From positions 1-26,283 of the forward strand of contig DEBM01000060.1 of NCBI GenBank assembly GCA_002348545.1: a stretch of DNA of 26,283 bases. Reading direction: 5' to 3'. The notes under the pieces were generated by a model. That model saw nothing but the letters and a program-made list of their open reading frames with translations. It searched no databases and was not told where the DNA came from. Shown here piece after piece: positions 15,790 to 24,382 of this stretch. How positions within the stretch are numbered: position 1 is the first letter of the stretch; each line of letters starts with the position of its first letter. A program made the position numbers and the translations under genes. The DNA is from Balneolaceae bacterium UBA2956. GTDB lineage: Bacteria > Bacteroidota > Rhodothermia > Balneolales > Balneolaceae.

Positions 15790-16608
15790 CTAATTTTTTG
15801 AACCAATAGATTTTTTTGTTGTCGTTACTTGCTGGGTTGAGTCACTACTCTCTTCCTCCGAAGATTCACTACTAAGACTAGTCTGCTGGGTTAATTTATC
15901 CTGATCAGCTGTTCCACTGGCTAAACTTTTTTTTGTCTTTACACCTTCAGAATTCATTTCTAATTTAAACTGCTCTACCAACTCATGCGCCCGTAATTTT
16001 TCAGCATTTGCTTCTATTTCCATTGTTTGAGTATCAAGACTCTCAAGGGCAACTTCCATTCTCGCTTCATTTTTGGCTGATTCTTCGTTGAGGCGATTGA
16101 TCATCTCGTCATGTGTCTGGTCTATTCCCCCCACCTCAAACTGCTCCAAAGTATCAGCTATTTTCGCCTGCCATTCCGAACGCTCACTTGCTCTGAGGAC
16201 TTCTTTTGCTTCTTCAATTTTACGGTCTTTTTCACGCATGAATACCTCTTTCACCTTCAAGGCTTTTTCGTAAGCTTTTTCAGCGAATTCCAACTGATTC
16301 TTGGTTGAGATAAGGTCTTCCTGTGCCTTTTCTAATTGTAAAGCATACCCTTCAGCTATATCATCCCGGTTAGCTTGAATGGCTGTTTTAATTTTTCTAG
16401 TAAGATCTTGCACTCTTTGATTTCCCCTGTTAGCTTCTTTTTTAAGCATGATTAAATTTGCTTTGACCGTAGCTATATTCTCATTCATTTGAGGAATCTG
16501 GTCATTTAGTTCACGAATATTTTGCTCTAGAATCAATTTTGGATTTTCCATAGAGCTTACTACGCCCCCGAACAGAGATTTGATTGCACGAATAAAACGT
16601 TGAAACAT
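15790..16608 (-). CDS. pspA: PspA/IM30 (ESCRT-III-like) membrane-stress protein
   Basis: PspA proteins form rods and rings on the inner face of the cytoplasmic membrane and preserve it during envelope stress. The N terminus is the family amphipathic helix (MFQRFIRAIKSLFGGVVSSM), followed by NPKLILEQNIRELNDQIPQM, matching the PspA helix 1 pattern, and continuous coiled coil to about residue 225. The last 40 residues are a Ser/Thr/Gln-rich, disordered tail absent from E. coli PspA (222 residues), giving 272 in total. No PspB, PspC or PspF homologue is present. The gene lies 78 bases after deoA, with a possible promoter of its own, and is followed closely by two helical proteins. Confident for family; the trigger is unknown. 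Confidence 0.93.
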   Translation of the reverse strand: MFQRFIRAIKSLFGGVVSSMENPKLILEQNIRELNDQIPQMNENIATVKANLIMLKKEANRGNQRVQDLTRKIKTAIQANRDDIAEGYALQLEKAQEDLISTKNQLEFAEKAYEKALKVKEVFMREKDRKIEEAKEVLRASERSEWQAKIADTLEQFEVGGIDQTHDEMINRLNEESAKNEARMEVALESLDTQTMEIEANAEKLRAHELVEQFKLEMNSEGVKTKKSLASGTADQDKLTQQTSLSSESSEEESSDSTQQVTTTKKSIGSKN

Positions 16609-16662
16609 AAGTTTTAGAGTATTTAGTTAATTGGTTATGCCTTTTAGTACTTGTTATAATGT

Positions 16663-16690
16663 ATTTAAAATTATGGATAAACTCAGTCAA
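16663..16690 (-). promoter_or_regulatory. Possible pspA promoter overlapping the deoA stop
   Basis: On the minus strand TTGACT (16690-16685) and TTAAAT (16668-16663) are 16 bases apart, giving a leader of about 50 bases before pspA. The TTGACT covers the deoA stop codon. It would let pspA be expressed apart from deoA. There is no sigma-54 type GG-N10-GC site, unlike the E. coli psp promoter. Confidence 0.35.
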
Positions 16691-18021
16691 GAATACACTC
16701 TTAGACCGTTTTTATCTAATATATGAGAAATCAGTGGTTGCGGTTCTGCCTGGAAAGTTCCCCATTCTATTGAAGAAAACGCACAGCGTTCAAGTTCGCC
16801 AATATCCAAGTCTTTATTCGTATGTAATGTCATTAAAGTTTCACCTTTTTGAACGTATTCTCCAATCTTTTTTTCTAGTATAATACCCGCTAATGGATCT
16901 ATATTATGTTCTTTTTGTAGCCTACCTGCACCCAATCGTACACTTAAAGTACCCAACTGATAGGCGTCTAAACTTGTTATATAACCTTGGTTTCTACTCG
17001 TTATAGTATAACAATGTTTGGGTATTCCTCTAGAGTTTGGATTATCTATATAGTTCAAATCACCACCTTGTGCCTGAACTATATCTCTGAACTTTTGAAA
17101 TGCTTTTCCGGATGAAATAGCATTTTTTGCCTCTTTTATGCCTGCTTCAATCGATGCAACCGTCCCAGCAAGATATAACATAGCCCCCGATAGAAGAGTA
17201 CTTTGGTATATGGTGTCTGAAGGTCCATTTCCTTTTAGTACGTCAATAGATTCTAGCACTTCTAACCAATTCCCAATAGCTGACCCAGTTGGAGTCTCCA
17301 TACTTGTGATAAAAGCAATGGTAGGTTTGTTAAAGCTCTGCCCTATATCCACCAATATTTGTGCAAGTTCAATAGCATGGGTTTGTGTTTTCATAAATGC
17401 CCCTGAGCCATATTTCACATCCAAAACCAAAGCATCTATTCCCTCTGCTAATTTTTTACTCATGATGCTACCAGCGATCAATGGAACAGATTCGACAGTA
17501 GCCGTTACATCACGCAAAGCATACATTTTCTTATCTGCTGGAGCCATTTCAATGGTTTGACCCATAAGGACAAGGCCGTGCTTTTTTACTATTTTAACAT
17601 ACCTTTCTAGAGAAAGATCAACAGTAAAACCAGGTATAGACTCTAGCTTATCTAAGGTTCCTCCAGTGTGCCCTAAGCCCCTGCCCGATACCATTGGAAC
17701 ACTGACCCCTAAGCTAGCTACAATAGGCGCAATGATAAGGGATAATTTATCCCCTACACCCCCAGTAGAATGTTTATCCACTTTAACACCCGGAATATGT
17801 GTCAAATCCAATATACTACCAGAGCTTAGCATTGCATGTGTAAGTGAAGTGGATTCTTGATCATTGAGACCATTTAAATATGCAGCCATCAAAAAAGCAC
17901 TCATCTGGTAATCAGGCATTGAACCCTTAGAGTATTGCTGAACTAAATAATTTATCTCACTGTCTGACAATATGTTATTGTCTCTTTTTTTTCTAATTAA
18001 ATCTGGAATTTGGTAATCCAT
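16687..18021 (-). CDS. deoA: Thymidine/pyrimidine-nucleoside phosphorylase
   Basis: Splits thymidine or uridine with phosphate into the free base and (deoxy)ribose-1-phosphate for nucleoside salvage. The 444 residues match family length. The phosphate-binding KHSTGGVGDK (83-92) and the signature SGRGLGHTGGTLDKLE (112-127) are intact. The alpha domain continues to about residue 330, and the C-terminal alpha/beta domain contains GAGRLQKEHNIDPLAGI. I cannot separate thymidine phosphorylase (DeoA) from pyrimidine-nucleoside phosphorylase (Pdp) by eye. ATG start; divergent from the pdxB-like gene over 247 bases. It may be the first gene of the transcript that includes pspA, although a separate pspA promoter is possible. 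No deoC or other deo gene is near. Confidence 0.94.
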   Translation of the reverse strand: MDYQIPDLIRKKRDNNILSDSEINYLVQQYSKGSMPDYQMSAFLMAAYLNGLNDQESTSLTHAMLSSGSILDLTHIPGVKVDKHSTGGVGDKLSLIIAPIVASLGVSVPMVSGRGLGHTGGTLDKLESIPGFTVDLSLERYVKIVKKHGLVLMGQTIEMAPADKKMYALRDVTATVESVPLIAGSIMSKKLAEGIDALVLDVKYGSGAFMKTQTHAIELAQILVDIGQSFNKPTIAFITSMETPTGSAIGNWLEVLESIDVLKGNGPSDTIYQSTLLSGAMLYLAGTVASIEAGIKEAKNAISSGKAFQKFRDIVQAQGGDLNYIDNPNSRGIPKHCYTITSRNQGYITSLDAYQLGTLSVRLGAGRLQKEHNIDPLAGIILEKKIGEYVQKGETLMTLHTNKDLDIGELERCAFSSIEWGTFQAEPQPLISHILDKNGLRVYS

Positions 18022-18268
18022 AAAGGTTTGTAACTTAGTTCTTGATACTTAAAGTAGCTAAGCTTATCCATTAATTCTACTTTATTAAAAAGGAGTTTTT
18101 ACTTGGTCATTTTCTACTGTTAATATGATGCAAGAGTAGTTATATCTACACAGAAAATGTACCTTTATATATTACGAAATGCACCAAAACTAAAAAGAGC
18201 CGGAAGGAACTTGAATTAGTAATAGAGTTAGAAATAAGCAGAAGGAATAAAGAATCATAAGCCTTAAC

Positions 18269-19438
18269 GTGAGAATATTAGCTGATCAACATATCCACCA
18301 TTTAAAACAACTTGTCCCACCGCATGTTGAACTGGTTTACTATGACAGCTCTAAACACCTGCCTAGGCTAGACGGTTTTGATGCTTGGATATTAAGAACC
18401 GTGACTAAAGTGAATCCCAAAACTGTCCCTATTCTCCCGAAAAAACTCAAATTCATTGGTTCAGCTTCTTCAGGTACCGATCATATTGACAAAGAATACC
18501 TAAATGACCTAGGAATCCGATTCAATCATTCTCCCGGATGTAATGCAAACGCCGTAGCGGAGTATGCACTTACCTCGATGCTGACCTGGTGTAGTTTAAT
18601 GCACAGGGAGTTAACTGACTATAAAGTAGGGATTGTTGGTATGGGACATACAGGGGGAGCCCTCGCCAAAAAATTAGAAGCAATCGGGGTGCCTTATGCT
18701 GGTTATGACCCTCCTAAAGCGCTCCGCGAAAAATCATTTAGGAGCTGCAACCTCGACACTCTCAATGAATGCCCTATACTGAGCTTTCACCTTCCTTATA
18801 CTAGTCAAGGCAGTGAGTGTACTCATTATTTCATGCCTGACATTTTATCGCTCAGCCCTAAACACAAACTTATTATTAACGCAGCTCGAGGTGGTTTAAT
18901 AAACGAAGATTATCTGTTAAACAGCATTAATTTATACTCATCATCTAATAAAAAAATTGATGTAGTAATAGATGTCTGGGAAACCGAACCAGTACCCAAT
19001 AAAGAATTAGTAGACAAGGCATTTATTGCCACCCCACACATTGCCGGATATTCAAAAAAAGCTAAACTTGAAGCCTCCAAAAGGGTTTTAAAACGCCTCT
19101 TGACTTATTTTGATCTTAAATCTGAAAACAGTGCATGGCAAGTCGATTCTATAAATTTAGAAAATTCAATAACACACAAAACGGATCTAAATGAAGTTAA
19201 ATTAAACTCTAATAAATTAAGCATCAATATTTTACACGGTTTGTATAAATATGATAATGAGATGCGGAAATTGATAAATAAATACACTCACGGCTATGAA
19301 TCGAAGCAACACAATACAGTCATAGGCGAGGGCTTTCAATCAATTAGGAATACCGTTTCGCTTAGAGAAGAATTTGAGTATTTGACTTTTCCAGAAGGAT
19401 ATCCTGAGAGTCTACGACCATTGTTTAAACAGAATTGA
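18269..19438 (+). CDS. pdxB: PdxB-like D-2-hydroxyacid dehydrogenase (4-phosphoerythronate dehydrogenase)
   Basis: Probably oxidises 4-phosphoerythronate in the DXP-dependent route to pyridoxal 5'-phosphate. The start is GTG: MRILADQHI fits PdxB (MKILVDEN) and an in-frame stop lies four codons upstream. PdxB-specific marks are TVTKVNPK, SASSGTDHID and SPGCNANAVAEY. The NAD site is GMGHTG (124-129). The catalytic trio is R207 in NAARGG, E238 in VWETEP and H257 in ATPHIAGYS. The final 100 residues correspond to the PdxB dimerisation domain but are rich in Asn and Lys and poorly conserved, and total length (389) is near E. coli's 378. No other pdx gene is in the window. A relative acting on another hydroxyacid cannot be excluded. 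Confidence 0.87.
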   Translation: MRILADQHIHHLKQLVPPHVELVYYDSSKHLPRLDGFDAWILRTVTKVNPKTVPILPKKLKFIGSASSGTDHIDKEYLNDLGIRFNHSPGCNANAVAEYALTSMLTWCSLMHRELTDYKVGIVGMGHTGGALAKKLEAIGVPYAGYDPPKALREKSFRSCNLDTLNECPILSFHLPYTSQGSECTHYFMPDILSLSPKHKLIINAARGGLINEDYLLNSINLYSSSNKKIDVVIDVWETEPVPNKELVDKAFIATPHIAGYSKKAKLEASKRVLKRLLTYFDLKSENSAWQVDSINLENSITHKTDLNEVKLNSNKLSINILHGLYKYDNEMRKLINKYTHGYESKQHNTVIGEGFQSIRNTVSLREEFEYLTFPEGYPESLRPLFKQN

Positions 19439-19500
19439 AAGGTAATCTGCTAAAATATGCACCCAAGGTGGGTATACGGAAATGCATCAATAGTTTAATG

Positions 19501-20301
19501 CTATAATGAAAATAATGTAGTTGCGATACGATCAGTTTGCTCTTCCACTTCTTGTTGGCTTAATCCAAAAAGTTCTCCTAATTTTTTTTGAATATGATCT
19601 AAGTGAGCTGGTTCATTACGCTTACTCCGCAATGGAGTTGGTGATAGGTAGGGTGAATCTGTTTCTAAGATTAGCTTGTTGATAGGTAGCCGCTGAATAA
19701 CTTCGGCAACCCCTGCATTTTTAAAGGTTATTACCCCTCCTATTCCCAAATGAAATCCGAGATCTATAGCTCTCATTCCTTCCTCATAAGTTCCATTAAA
19801 ACAGTGCCAAACACCTTTAACCGAACCGTTTTGATGTCTGGCTATGGTGTTTAGTAAGTCCTGTGTACTTTCTCTATTGTGTAAAACTATAGGCTTATTG
19901 GCACTTTTTGCTATCTCAAAATGTATATCAAGACTAAGCATCTGTTCTTCTTTACTCTCCATTGACCAATAATAGTCTAAACCTGTTTCACCAATCCCAA
20001 CATATTGGTTTGACTCGGCAAACTCGAGTAACCAGCCTTCTAATTTTCGCGGCCATAGTTTCTCTCCCCAAATTGATATTTGCTCCTTCACTTCGCAAGG
20101 ATGCAGACCAATCATAGGGTGCAAGTTAATATCATGTTTTCCACTACTGAGATGCGTGATCGCCTCCATTTGAGCAACAGAATCAGGATTGATGGCGGGC
20201 ATTAATATGTGCCCTATACCCATATCGATTGCCCGGCCAACCATCGGCGAAAAATCATTTGAATAATCTGGTAAATATATATGAGCGTGGGTATCTATCA
20301 T
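19501..20301 (-). CDS. TatD family metal-dependent DNase
   Basis: TatD proteins are TIM-barrel amidohydrolase-like nucleases, in E. coli a 3'-5' DNA/RNA exonuclease of repair and quality control. I start at the ATG at 20301 because MIDTHAHIYLPDY is the family N terminus; a TTG at 20340 would add 13 unrelated residues. Metal ligands are H5 and H7 (THAH), the glutamate in GIGETGLDYYW, the histidines in IVLHNRES and VWHCFNGT, and the aspartate in LETDSPYL. Total length is 266 residues, normal for the family. It is divergent from the NagB fusion gene over 190 bases and convergent with the pdxB-like gene. Substrate range among TatD paralogues cannot be told from sequence. Confidence 0.94.
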   Translation of the reverse strand: MIDTHAHIYLPDYSNDFSPMVGRAIDMGIGHILMPAINPDSVAQMEAITHLSSGKHDINLHPMIGLHPCEVKEQISIWGEKLWPRKLEGWLLEFAESNQYVGIGETGLDYYWSMESKEEQMLSLDIHFEIAKSANKPIVLHNRESTQDLLNTIARHQNGSVKGVWHCFNGTYEEGMRAIDLGFHLGIGGVITFKNAGVAEVIQRLPINKLILETDSPYLSPTPLRSKRNEPAHLDHIQKKLGELFGLSQQEVEEQTDRIATTLFSL

Positions 20302-20377
20302 AGTGTATATTGTAAATGTAAACTGTTCTGATATTGTCAAAAAAGCTTATTTTTGCATAAATTTACAAAAAGTCAGA

Positions 20378-20463
20378 CTTGTAAAATTCTCTAATCCTTC
20401 TACTTTTACAAGGGTATTACCGTATTTTAGAATTATCAATATAATACCGAGTTTAAACGGTAA
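20378..20463. repeat. Cluster of inverted repeats in the tatD/nagB divergent promoter region
   Basis: Three perfect inverted repeats overlap here: CTTGTAAAA (20378-20386) with TTTTACAAG (20404-20412), GGTATTA (20413-20419) with TAATACC (20442-20448), and TTACCGT (20417-20423) with ACGGTAA (20457-20463). A further palindrome, GTTTAAAC, is at 20451-20458. They surround the -35 and -10 boxes of the nagB promoter, which suggests operator sites for one or more dimeric regulators of amino-sugar metabolism. Confidence 0.5.
20405..20433 (+). promoter_or_regulatory. Strong sigma-70 type promoter for the NagB fusion gene
   Basis: TTTACA (20405-20410) and TAGAAT (20428-20433) are exactly 17 bases apart and each matches five of six consensus positions. 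Transcription would begin near 20440, leaving a leader of about 50 bases. The -35 box is part of an inverted repeat arm, so a bound regulator could cover it. Confidence 0.5.
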
Positions 20464-20491
20464 AATCGCGCCAACATAAAAAATTAGTCAA

Positions 20492-22420
20492 ATGTCAGTA
20501 TCCCTTTCCGATTTTGATATAAGCAACCATGAATACATCCCTACTCAGTTGTTCAATACGGCCATAGAAGGATCTATGTATGTAGCTAATTCCATAGCTG
20601 AACTTATTGATTCTAGAAACAAAGAGTCCAAATCCACTGTATTAGGCCTTGCTACTGGGTCTACTCCAACCCAAGTATATGATGAACTAGTACGAAAGCA
20701 TAAAGAAGAAGGATTAAGTTTTGAGCGAGTTATCACCTTTAACCTTGATGAGTATTATCCAATATCTCCTGATGCTCATCAGAGTTATAACCATTTTATG
20801 CACGAATATCTCTTTAAACATATCAATATTAAGGCGGAGAATATTCATATACCCGACGGTACATTGAAAAAAGATAAAATTATATCATTCTGTGAGGAGT
20901 ATGAAGCAAAGATTACGCAGGCAGGTGGTTTAGATATTCAAATTCTTGGAATAGGTCGTACTGGTCATATTGGATTTAATGAACCTGGATCTAACATAGA
21001 CTCAACAACCCGACTTATTACACTGGATCGATTAACAATGTTAGATGCAGCAAATGGATTCTTTGATATTGAAAATGTTCCCAGAAGAGCGATAACCATG
21101 GGGGTTGGAACGATTTTACAAGCAAAAAAAATATTTATGATGGCCTGGGGTGAGGCTAAAGCGAATATCATTAGAGATACAATCGAAGGTGATATTAATT
21201 CATCAATTCCCGCCACTTTTTTGCAGCAGCATAAACAGACTGAAGTTATATTGGACACTGCTGCTGCTGCTGAATTGACCCGAATCAAAACCCCATGGCT
21301 TGTGGGCCCCATTAAATGGAATAATTTTCTCATCAAAAAAGCCGTGATTTGGTTAAGTCTAAAATTAGATAAACCCATTTTAAAACTTACAGAAGAAGAT
21401 TACCGCGAATTTGGAATGAATGATATTTTAGTTGAAATTGGCACGGCATATAATGTGAATATCAGGATTTTCAATCAGATTCAGCATACAATCACTGGTT
21501 GGCCTGGTGGAAAACCAAATGCCGAAGATACCTATAGACCAGAACGTAAAACCCCATTTCCAAAAAAAGCACTAATTTTTAGTCCTCACCCCGATGACGA
21601 TGTCATTTCAATGGGGGGTACATTTATAAGATTGGTAGACCAGGGACACAAAGTGTATGTAGCATATCAAACCTCTGGTAATATCGCTGTGTCTGATGAC
21701 GATGCTGTTCGATTTGCTGATTTTGTTTCTGACTATCATGATATATTAAAAATTGATGATTCCCTGGTTGATTCAATATTTAGTGAAATAAGAAACTTTT
21801 TGGCGGAAAAAAATCAAGGTGAGCCCGATTCTGAGGAGATTAAAATCATAAAGGGGCTTATTCGACGCGGTGAAGCAAAAGCAGCTTGCAGATATGTTGG
21901 AATTCCAGATGAAAATATTCACTTTTTAGACCTACCCTTCTATGAAACGGGGAGAATTCGTAAAAAACCTGTTGGCCCAGAAGATATAGAAATAGTTAAG
22001 AGGCTAATTGAAGAGGTTAAACCTGATCAAATATATGCTGCTGGTGATTTGTCTGATCCACACGGAACACATAGAGTTTGTTTAGAAGCTATCTTGCAAG
22101 CTCTGCGTGAATTAAAAGATCAGGAATGGATGAAAAATTGCTATGTATGGCTTTATCGAGGTGCTTGGCAAGAGTGGGATATCGAGGATATAGAAATGGC
22201 CGTTCCTTTAAGCCCAGAGGAGACCGATAGAAAACGGCGCGCTATCTTTAAGCACCAATCGCAAAAAGATCGCCCCTTATTTCCAGGGAGTGATAAAAGA
22301 GAATTTTGGCAACGAGCCGATGACCGAACCCGTGCTACAGCAGAAACCTATGATAAACTTGGTTTAGCCGAGTATGAAGCAATGGAAGCCTTTGTACGTT
22401 GGAAAGAGCTTGATATATGA
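20492..22420 (+). CDS. nagB: Fused glucosamine-6-phosphate deaminase (NagB) and PIG-L family deacetylase
   Basis: Two domains of amino-sugar metabolism in one 642-residue chain. The N-terminal 280 residues are NagB-like (glucosamine-6-P to fructose-6-P plus ammonia): LGLATGSTPTQVYDEL, FNLDEYYP (D86, the proton-transfer aspartate) and GIGRTGHIGFNEPGS with H159 and E164. The E. coli Asp141 position holds Thr157, so the usual Asp-His-Glu triad is incomplete. After a linker (about 290-355) comes a PIG-L/LmbE zinc deacetylase domain with HPDDD (H366, D369) and PHGTHR (H524, H527). PIG-L enzymes remove acetyl from GlcNAc-type substrates, so the fusion could deacetylate and deaminate in sequence. 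It starts at an ATG behind a strong promoter, and the oxidoreductase gene follows after 21 bases. The fusion is common in Bacteroidota; the combined reaction is inferred. Confidence 0.93.
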   Translation: MSVSLSDFDISNHEYIPTQLFNTAIEGSMYVANSIAELIDSRNKESKSTVLGLATGSTPTQVYDELVRKHKEEGLSFERVITFNLDEYYPISPDAHQSYNHFMHEYLFKHINIKAENIHIPDGTLKKDKIISFCEEYEAKITQAGGLDIQILGIGRTGHIGFNEPGSNIDSTTRLITLDRLTMLDAANGFFDIENVPRRAITMGVGTILQAKKIFMMAWGEAKANIIRDTIEGDINSSIPATFLQQHKQTEVILDTAAAAELTRIKTPWLVGPIKWNNFLIKKAVIWLSLKLDKPILKLTEEDYREFGMNDILVEIGTAYNVNIRIFNQIQHTITGWPGGKPNAEDTYRPERKTPFPKKALIFSPHPDDDVISMGGTFIRLVDQGHKVYVAYQTSGNIAVSDDDAVRFADFVSDYHDILKIDDSLVDSIFSEIRNFLAEKNQGEPDSEEIKIIKGLIRRGEAKAACRYVGIPDENIHFLDLPFYETGRIRKKPVGPEDIEIVKRLIEEVKPDQIYAAGDLSDPHGTHRVCLEAILQALRELKDQEWMKNCYVWLYRGAWQEWDIEDIEMAVPLSPEETDRKRRAIFKHQSQKDRPLFPGSDKREFWQRADDRTRATAETYDKLGLAEYEAMEAFVRWKELDI

Positions 22421-22441
22421 TATATGTAATAGAATAATGAA

Positions 22442-24382
22442 ATGAAAACACGTTTTTACCTTTTTTTGGTAGCACTGTGTACACTGCATTGTTCACAGAA
22501 TAAATCTCTCACTTATGACATCGTCATTGTTGGTGGAGGTACAAGTGGCACAGCCGCAGCTATTCAGGCCGGTCGCATGGGTGCCGATGTTTTATTGTTG
22601 CAGGAACAGGATTGGCTTGGTGGTATGCTCACCGCAGCTGGCGTGAGTGCTACCGATGGGAATCATAAGCTCCCATCTGGTATTTGGGGAGAATTTAGAG
22701 ACTCTTTGTATGCACGGTATGGGAGTCCTAAGGCATTGTCTACCGGGTGGGTTAGCAATACCCAATTCGAGCCGCATATTGGTGCCGAAATTTTCCAAAA
22801 TATGATGAACCAGTTACCAAATGTTGAAAGAATCATTGGCTTTAGACTTCAAAATGCACGACTAAAAGCCTTAGAGAATGGCAAAAAAAAGTTATATGAG
22901 ATCAGTGTATCAACCGATACTGATGAAAATATAGCCATACAAGCGGATATTTTTATTGAAGCAACAGAATATGGAGACCTTTTGGAGGTAGCAGGCGTAC
23001 CCTATTCTCATTACATGGAAACTTCGAAAATTACGGGCGAAATATCAGCACCGATTAATGAACACCCTTACGTGCAAGATTTAACTTATGTAGCAATTGT
23101 AGAAGATTATTCACCATTGGATGCACCGCTAGTGCAAAAGCCAGATACTTACAAACCGGCAGAATTTGATTGTATGTGTGCTGAATTATGTTCCGACTCT
23201 ACCCAAAGTCCAGTCTCATGCGATGAAATGCTGGATTATGGCCGACTACCAAACAATAAATTTATGATAAACTGGCCTAATTTTGGCAACGATCATTATG
23301 CGGATATACTAGAAAAAAGTAGGACAGAGCGTTCGAAAATTCTCAATGAGGCAAGAAAAACCACTCTTTCGTGGATTTATCACCTACAAACTAAAGGTGG
23401 ATATACCCATATTGGTATAGCAAAAGATGCATTCCCTACCAAAGATGGCTTAGCTCTAATCCCATATATTCGAGAAAGTCGTAGAGTTCTTGGTATAGAT
23501 CGGCTTTATGAGTACGATTTGAGTGACCCCTATGCTTTAAAGGAAAGGCCACTGTATATGAGCAGTATTGCCGTTGGTGATTATCCTTTGGATCACCACA
23601 GAAAGAAAAATCCTGTACCTAAACAAATAGATTTCCCATCTATACCCTCCTATTCAGTACCCTTTGGATCTATAATCCCCGAAAAGATTGATGGACTTAT
23701 AGTGGCTGAAAAAAGTATTTCGGTTAGTAATGTGGCAAATGGGACTACTCGACTTCAACCAGTTGTTCTTCAAATTGGACAAGCAGCTGGTGCTGCGGCT
23801 GTACTCAGTATCGAGAGCGGGATACCAGCTGCACTACTGGATGTACGCAGTTTACAAGCAGTTCTACTAGAATCGGAGCTCATACTAATGCCTTACATGG
23901 ATGCAATTCAGGATTATTGGGCTTTTTTATCGATTCAAAAGGTAGGACTTAGTGGGTTAATGCGAGGTGAAGGTATTCCTGTAGCCTGGGCAAATGAAAC
24001 CAGGTTCTATCCTGAAAAAATAGTCCAAAAAGACAACTTAATCGAAATCTTGTCTCGATCTAACCAGTTAAACGAAGAGCATGTATACCAAGTATTATCT
24101 GCTATAAACAGTAATGAGGAATTGATGGTCGGGAATGGCTTAAAGTTTTTTGAGAGGTTATTACAAAAACCTGAGATATCTACCTCTTCAGAGCTTAGCA
24201 CAAAAAGTAAAGATCCCAATCGTTTGTATACCTATGAAAAAGTGGTTCGGTTTTTTGATCAACATGAAATAGAATTAAACGCTCCTCTTACTAGAGCTAG
24301 CCTTGCAGTACTCATTGATTATTACCTAGACCCCTTCTACTCCAACAGTGTTCAGATTGGTTTTGGTAACTCAAGACTATAA
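22442..24382 (+). CDS. FAD-dependent oxidoreductase, exported and probably a lipoprotein
   Basis: A FAD_oxidored-type flavoprotein of 646 residues. The N terminus is a short signal sequence ending at C17 (LFLVALCTLHC), a non-canonical lipobox, followed directly by the Rossmann motif DIVIVGGGTSGTAAAI (about 26-41) and the substrate-side WLGGMLTAAGVSATDGNH. Central FATEYGD-like text (EATEYGDLLEVAG) and the closing FAD segment TTRLQPVVLQIGQAAGAAA (about 437-455) agree with the family. The last 170 residues carry two stretches resembling S-layer-homology repeats (ETRFYPEKIVQKDNLIEIL and NAPLTRASLAVLI). It follows the NagB fusion by 21 bases and is probably co-expressed, hinting at sugar or glycan oxidation outside the cytoplasm. 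The substrate is unknown. Confidence 0.86.
   Translation: MKTRFYLFLVALCTLHCSQNKSLTYDIVIVGGGTSGTAAAIQAGRMGADVLLLQEQDWLGGMLTAAGVSATDGNHKLPSGIWGEFRDSLYARYGSPKALSTGWVSNTQFEPHIGAEIFQNMMNQLPNVERIIGFRLQNARLKALENGKKKLYEISVSTDTDENIAIQADIFIEATEYGDLLEVAGVPYSHYMETSKITGEISAPINEHPYVQDLTYVAIVEDYSPLDAPLVQKPDTYKPAEFDCMCAELCSDSTQSPVSCDEMLDYGRLPNNKFMINWPNFGNDHYADILEKSRTERSKILNEARKTTLSWIYHLQTKGGYTHIGIAKDAFPTKDGLALIPYIRESRRVLGIDRLYEYDLSDPYALKERPLYMSSIAVGDYPLDHHRKKNPVPKQIDFPSIPSYSVPFGSIIPEKIDGLIVAEKSISVSNVANGTTRLQPVVLQIGQAAGAAAVLSIESGIPAALLDVRSLQAVLLESELILMPYMDAIQDYWAFLSIQKVGLSGLMRGEGIPVAWANETRFYPEKIVQKDNLIEILSRSNQLNEEHVYQVLSAINSNEELMVGNGLKFFERLLQKPEISTSSELSTKSKDPNRLYTYEKVVRFFDQHEIELNAPLTRASLAVLIDYYLDPFYSNSVQIGFGNSRL

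Noticed and set aside
17138..17560. Open frame of 140 codons on the plus strand inside deoA
   Set aside because: It is antisense to a well-conserved enzyme and its translation has no recognisable pattern; it is a frame shadow.
19461..19473. ACCCA/TGGGT hairpin between the convergent pdxB-like and tatD genes
   Set aside because: A 5-bp stem with a 3-base loop and no T-run; too weak to call a terminator.
20965..21378. Open frame of 137 codons antisense to the NagB domain
   Set aside because: It lies wholly within conserved NagB coding sequence and shows no family motif.
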